Shown: in pieces, positions 58,301 through 64,000 of the stretch
Numbering within the stretch: the first letter of the stretch is position 1
How the letters are laid out: each line of letters starts with the position of its first letter
DNA from: Syngnathus acus
Lineage: Eukaryota; Chordata; Actinopteri; Syngnathiformes; Syngnathidae
NCBI RefSeq assembly: GCF_901709675.1
Contig: NC_051095.1
Coordinates: forward strand, 5,517,956-5,581,955
Direction of reading: 5' to 3'
Length of the DNA: 64,000 nucleotides
Position numbers and translations under genes: made by a program
Notes under the pieces: model-generated
Seen by the model: the letters and a program-made list of their open reading frames with translations, nothing else
Told to the model about the DNA's origin: nothing
Databases searched by the model: none

Positions 58301-61276
58301 ACCCTCTCCCAAAATACAGAGCCGGAAAATGAGAAGCTCTTGACAGTCTTTTGTGGCATGCTGATGAACTATAGCAATGATAATGGTAATGACCATCAGA
58401 ACAACCGTCATCTAATACGCCGGTCTTCTCCTGTACGCCATCAAAACGAAAACCAAACCAAAAAAACTCAGCCGTTTTTCATTCTTCTCATCTTTCTACC
58501 ATGCTCTGCTATTTTTTTCCCCCCAGTTTCACCTCTGAAATTAGATCGACATATAGACTTCATAAACTAATCAATAACATACAGCGAGGTAATAAGAAAT
58601 GGACCTGCGACCCATTTGGGGCCCTTTGGTGGAAGATGTGTTGAAGGTGTTCACAACCTTTAATGGCGTCCTGAACAGTCGTAATAGTTTTAACAAATTG
58701 TCTTTCCGATTTTACGTTCCCTTCTAGATTCCCTACAAGGCCAGCTGATCAGCATGGGCGTGATCCCCACTCTGGTGAAGCTGCTCGGCATCCATTCCCA
58801 CAACGCCGCCCTGACGGAAATGTGTCTCATCGCCTTTGGGAATTTAGCTGAGCTCGGTGAGTGCTTCGCCCGCACCCAGGAAGAAATTTGAAATTTTGTG
58901 CCATCTATCTGTTCTGCATACGTGCTTCGGACTTGATTGCGTTCAGACACAAACTCGAGTTTGCTTTTGAAGTAACGCCGTAAATGGCTAAAATAACCCT
59001 AAAATAGCTGCTTAAGAATGACTGACCAAGCCGCGAAAGCAATCGCTCAGACAAATTAAAATGTGGATTGTAAAATGGTTATTGAAGCTCTACATGGAGA
59101 TGACGTCCTTTGCAATTTTTGAAACAGCTTCTGTTGTCTTGTCAGAGTCGAGCAAGGAGCAGTTTGCCTCCACCAACATCGCCGAGGAACTGGTGCGCCT
59201 TTTCCAGAAACAAGTGGAGCATGAAAAGAGAGAAATGATATTTGAGGTCCTGGCTCCTCTCGCAGAAAATGGTAATGTGCCATATTTGTCTCTCTTTTTT
59301 TTTTTCTGAGATAAGCATTTCTGAGTGCTTTGTCTATTAGTTTTATATTTTAAAAATATTATTAATAATAGTAGAAAGGGTATAATTATTAGAGTTCGAA
59401 AAAGCAAATGATATTGTTCCGTGCTAATGTTTCACATCATCTATATCCTTGCCCTTCGCTCCTGTCCAGATGTGATCAAATTGCAGATGGTGGAGGCGGG
59501 CTTGGTGGAATGTCTCCTGGAGGTGGTGGGCCAGACTGTAGACGGCAAGCGGGAAGAGGATGTTGCCCAGCTGAAGACAGCTTCTGACCTGATGGTGCTC
59601 CTGCTTCTCGGAGGTAAAAAGTCACTTTTTACATCTGCGCTCCAGCTCCATCCCTGTTAATAATTCTTGACCGTCTGTGCAGATGAGTCCATGCAGAAGC
59701 TGTTTGAGGGAGGGAAGGGCAGTGTCTTCCAGAGGGTGCTTTCCTGGATCCCATCGCACAACCACCAGTTGCAACTGGCTGGTGCGCTTGCCATTGCTAA
59801 TTTTGCCCGCAATGGTAAGACTGACGAAGATGCCGGTTTGTTCCATCATGCCGATAATTCAACCCCCAAACCCGTTGTTTATTTTCACCCTGTGGACAGA
59901 TGGCAATTGCATCCACATGGTGGACACTGGTATCGTGGAGATGCTTTTGGAGCTGTTGGATCGGCACATCGACGAAGGCAATGTCACAGTTCAACACGCA
60001 GCTCTCAGTGCTCTTCGGAACCTGGCCATACCCGGTGAGCCGAATCTTAGTTCGGACACACACTCTCTCGTGCTGAGGTCCAAGCTTTTCGACCGGCCGC
60101 GTCTATAAACGTATAGTACAGTCGTGTGACGTATTTGCTCATAGGAGGATTCCACCGTGATCATGTTGTGTGTCATGTCCCGCCAGTTGTGAACAAATCC
60201 AAGATGCTGTCAGCTGGAGTTGCAGATGTGGTGTTGAAGTTCTTGCAGTCTGAGATGCCGCCTGTCCAGTTTAAGCTTCTGGGGACCTTACGTATGCTCA
60301 TTGACACACAAGGTAGAAGTCTTTTCATCCTTTCCTGTCGTAGCAACACAGCAAGGCCGCGATTATCTTGGGGGAATCTCCGTATAGAGCGAGTGGTCGT
60401 GAAAATCCTGCTCAATGTTTGTTGCAGTGGAAGCAGCGGACCAGCTTGGCACCAACGGGAAACTGGTGGAGCGGCTGGTGGAGTGGTGCGAAGCCAAAGA
60501 TCACGCTGGGGTGATGGGCGAGTCCAACAGGCTTCTTTCCGCTCTCATCCGACACAGCAAGAGCAAGGTCTCAAGGCCACTTTGGTTTGAAGCAAATATT
60601 TTGGGCTCATTTGGACCGATTGTTAAATTTGACATTTTTTAATGTGCTTTTTCAGGATGTTGTTAGAACAGTCATCCAGGGAGGAGGAGTCAAGCACTTA
60701 GTCACCATGGCAACCAGTGAGCACATGATCATGCAGAATGAAGCACTGGTGGCGCTGGGCCTCATTGCGGCGCTCGATTTGGGTGAGAATAATGTCAAGA
60801 AATGACTTGCACGTTTGAATCAATCCGCCAAATGAATTGTTCTTACCATCCATTCAAAGTTGCAGCGGAGAAGGACTTTGAAGGAGCCAACCTCGTTGCT
60901 GTGCTTCATAAGCTGTTGTCGGATGAGAGGAGCGCGCCAGAGATTAAATACAACTCCATGATCCTCATCTGTGCTGTCATGGGCTCCGGTGAGACCACCC
61001 ACACACAGTGCACGAGATTACGGTTTAGTTTTGTTGTCTTAGTGGGCTTCGATCAGTATCTGACTTGAAAATATTTAAATAGCAAATGTAGTGCTGATTG
61101 TTTTTGGATGTTGAGGAAGAAGCGTTGACTCCTCCTCTCTGCTCTCAGAGCCCCTCCACAAAGAAGTCCAAAGCCGGGCGTTCATCGACGTGGTGTCCAA
61201 GCTTCGTTCGCACGAAAACAAGACGGTGTCCCACCAGGCGTCGCTCACGGAGCAGAGGCTAACCGCTCAGAGCTAA
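55398..61276 (+). CDS. rap1gds1: Rap1 GTPase-GDP dissociation stimulator 1 (SmgGDS), long form
   Basis: An armadillo-repeat chaperone and exchange factor for small GTPases with a C-terminal polybasic region (Rap1, RhoA and others), acting in cytosol and nucleus. Fifteen exons: 55398-55401, 56257-56364, 56434-56556, 56724-56849, 58239-58385, 58728-58856, 59146-59271, 59470-59613, 59683-59814, 59900-60034, 60187-60312, 60428-60567, 60656-60782, 60860-60988 and 61149-61276. They total 1,824 nt, 607 codons plus stop, the length of human SmgGDS-607. The first exon carries only ATG and one base. Conserved stretches include GCLDCLLKALLNN, QTGRALGNICYDSHEGRSAV, LLTVFCGMLMNYSNDN, KREMIFEVLAPLAEN, GGKGSVFQRVLSWIPSHNHQ and HENKTVSHQASLTEQRLT. 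Most introns are phase 1, following repeat borders. The acceptor at 60860 could instead be 60867, but the frame fits only 60860 in length. Confidence 0.95.
57340..57694 (+). repeat. Dispersed retroelement 3' end with (TTGAC)n tail, in a rap1gds1 intron
   Basis: The sequence AGCCCTTTGAGACTGCTTGT then GATTTAGGGCTATACAAATAAA is a common fish retroelement 3' end. It runs into about 13 copies of TTGAC at 57628-57694. Upstream limits are unclear. It lies in the 1.4-kb intron between the fourth and fifth coding exons. Confidence 0.55.
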
Positions 61277-64000
61277 GTGGCCCGGATTCGCCGTCAACAC
61301 ACCCTCCTCTCACAATCCCCAGCCACCGCACCCAAACGCCCGATGAATGCGCTACCCCTTGTACTGTAAGCCCATCGTCATGTGCCAAGGTACCATGTTG
61401 CATTAACTGCCACACAGACATCCTCTTGACTCGTGCTAAGGACAGACTGATTTATGTCACGTATGAATATGTTATTACACTTGCCACCACATAAGCCACA
61501 AAAGCCATTCTAATGAGATTTTTTTTAAGGTTAAGGTAGCAGATTACGACGCGTCAGTCTTTCCTCAGTCCTACAATTTGTACATGTTAGTGCTGTCACA
61601 GTCACAAAATTCTGACTTTGAAACCACGTGCATAAAGGACGGCATAAATCTAAAACGTCAGTAGAAGCAGTAGAATCGTGGATTAAAAAAACGAGTACTG
61701 TACTTCAAAATAAAATTGGGCAGCGTACATGTAATGATTAAATATCAAATTTATTTTCATGCCATGATATACGGTCGTGTAACAGTAGATAATTTTTTAA
61801 AATTTGATCAGAAATACGCTGGATATGTTGCAGGAAAGACTATTGAACAGCTGGACGCAAGAAACCCTTTTATTCTTTTTATGTAATCATCTCTTTTTAG
61901 TAAATATTTGGTTTTTAGAAATACCCAGCATGCCACACACCATACACCACTCTCAAAGCGTTACAAATATTTGATATATGCATTCAAAGCTGAGAAGTCA
62001 AATTCATTATTTTCAGTTTATCTAGAAATTTCACCCACTTCCCCTGATTTGTTTTTTTTGTGTGAGAGGTTTATTTGACCCGCGCACGGGACATTACGCA
62101 CGCTCATCGACACAGGTAGGTTTCCCACCCCTGCTCTAAATAGGCTGATTCCTCCAGTCGTATCCACCTTTATTTGATTTGTTGAGTTTTGAGTCTTATG
62201 TGTATTTTGTTTCTTTTTTTGTTTTGTTTTATTTATGTTGATCATTACGTGTTCCATCTGCTGACATTGGGTCGACAGATTTATGGAGAAAGTCAGAACA
62301 AAAGAACGGAGGCACCTTTCATGAGTCATGTCTCATTCACTAAGAAAATGACTCACAGATCGGCTTTTTGTTTACTTATCTGTGGCGGGGATCCTTTTCC
62401 ACAGAACCCAGCCAAGGCAGGATATTTAAATTCGGTAGGCATGTTCATCATGGGTAGAACCACAAAACATCTCAAAAGCCCCTGCCTGAAAATAAATAGG
62501 AAGTCAGCCATTTTGGCTTGAAGCAGCCATTTGAGGGTCTTTTTGGGCCATTTCTAGGAGTTTTCCAGGACTTTTGCTTGATTGTTACGCATATTAGACC
62601 AAATTGCAACTCATTCGTGTTTTCATCATTGCCTGTGGGAACAGTCGGCTTTACAGATGAGTCCCCCCCACCCCCTGCCTGTGAATTGTCGAATACCTGT
62701 TGATATATTATGAGGTTACTCATTGGGAGCACGAAAGGGGAAAATATTTTTTTGTTTACACTTTCAGCAGTGAATAAAAGCGCAGCTAGCGTCGGTAATT
62801 CAACGCACATCAGTGAAGACATGCATGAGCCGGCACCCCAACGAATCTCTGAAGATTGCTTTATCATATACATCATATACATCGTATATACTGTAAATCT
62901 TGGCATGTCCCAATCGATGACAAATGTTACCATATCATTGTTGCTGTTTTTTAAAAAAACAAGTTTGAATGGTTATTTATCAGATCTGTGCTCTTAATGA
63001 GTCGTATCCATAGCAACAGCATAAAAGTACTATATGCGTAAATGTTTGTTGTAAATGTCAAAAACGTTGTACATTTGGAAGATTGTAACAAGATAATTAA
63101 AAGATGATAGGTAGCGGGGGTACATCTCTTTGATTCTTTCTCATCAGAATTTTCGAAGTATTTTATGTTACGCTGAATGCAGAGCCATGATAAAGCATGA
63201 ATGCAATACAAATCCCAAACGGAACGTGTTGGCTACAAAGCTCTTTCACACAATCTTGATCCACATTTCAGTCATTTATTTTCAATGCAGCCTCATTTTC
63301 AAGGTAATGTATGAGAACATATCATAAATAATACTTTAGTGGGATCTACTGTGATCTAAAACTACCCAATTTGGTAGTACAATGGCCAGTGAGAAGTAAT
63401 GACACACTCGTGAAACATATCAAATACAATGCCTTTTTTTCAGTGGGTGAGTCAAGTTTAGAAAAAAACAACAACTCCGTACATGATGCTTGTGTCAGGT
63501 TTGATTCAAGTGCAGTTAGATAGAGTACGTCACAAATAAGCAGCAAATATAATACCTAGTTAAAAACATGATAAAACATGACATTTCCTGTCGAATAATC
63601 AAAACTTAACGTGTAGCAGTCCTTATTGACTCCTTTTTAAAACAGTGCATTAAAAGCCTTCAAAAAACACCTAGTTGTATCCTAAATACTTCACAGCGTC
63701 AAAGACCTCTGAAAGTCAAAAATGTCAAAATCTAGAAAAATAAATTGTACCCTCAAACGACTTGAGTTATGTAAATTGATACGTGAAACATCATCAGTAA
63801 TGTAACGTTTTGCATGGGTAAAGTTTGCGCCCTCAAACACTTCATTGGTTACGTAAAAAGTCACATCAAATATTGTAAAGCAAATAGATTTTTTTTTTTT
63901 TTTGAGCTAAAATACCAGTAATGCTAAAGCCATGGTCTAAAGCAGTGGTTCGCTACTGTTGTTGCAAGGTCATGACCCACTTTTATAGAAGTTGATACAA
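61277..64000. other. 3' UTR of rap1gds1 and intergenic DNA
   Basis: Possible AATAAA signals occur near 61708. The rest is AT-rich without a supported gene. GTCAGCCATTTTGGCTTGAA at about 62502-62521 resembles 56592-56612. At about 63943 AGCAGTGGTTCGCTAC and GTCATGACCCAC resemble the start of an hAT-like repeat that leaves the window; this is weak. Confidence 0.4.

Noticed and set aside
62189-62933. Open frames of 110-153 codons in the right-hand flank
   Set aside because: Overlapping frames on both strands in AT-rich DNA, with no recognised domain and no splice partner.

Overview
The window is vertebrate nuclear DNA, almost certainly from a teleost fish. Its genes are split by GT-AG introns and encode GLUT4, PAI-1, EAAT3, SmgGDS, TRMT10A and a YBX2-type protein. 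The spaces between them hold fish-type repeats: hAT-like and TA-flanked elements, 3' ends of LINEs, short satellites and long AT-rich introns. No prokaryotic, viral or CRISPR system was seen.

Region 1 (1-18.8 kb, minus strand) is a zonadhesin-like gene that runs off the left edge. It has a TATA box and signal-peptide exon at 18.79 kb, two MAM domains, a Thr/Pro linker, then five in-phase copies of a TIL-VWC-vWD-C8-TIL-VWC module. Four copies are complete; the fifth leaves the window after its vWD. Introns are duplicated along with the exons and remain nearly identical, so the array is young or being homogenised. Two copies carry an expanded mucin exon, and one carries a private 213-bp insertion containing a perfect 71-bp inverted repeat.

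Region 2 (18.8-30.3 kb) is mostly intergenic, with a tRNA-Ser(UGA), LINE fragments and an hAT-like element. It contains one large single-exon gene (23.5-27.2 kb, minus), a C4orf54 homologue.

Region 3 (30.3-42 kb) holds slc2a4/GLUT4 (plus), ybx2 (minus, convergent with slc2a4) and serpine1/PAI-1 (minus, with its own TATA box and a 5' non-coding exon). Region 4 (44.8-61.3 kb) holds trmt10a (plus), slc1a1/EAAT3 (minus) and rap1gds1/SmgGDS (plus, reconstructed at exactly 607 codons). The last 2.7 kb is intergenic.

The genes do not form one pathway; each has its own promoter. Their interest is positional. From memory of the human map, c4orf54, trmt10a and rap1gds1 lie together on 4q23, slc2a4 and ybx2 are convergent neighbours on 17p13, and zan and serpine1 are both on 7q22. 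The window would then be a mosaic of ancestral linkage blocks. Exon coordinates were read by eye from splice sites, reading phase and remembered protein similarity; no alignment was run.
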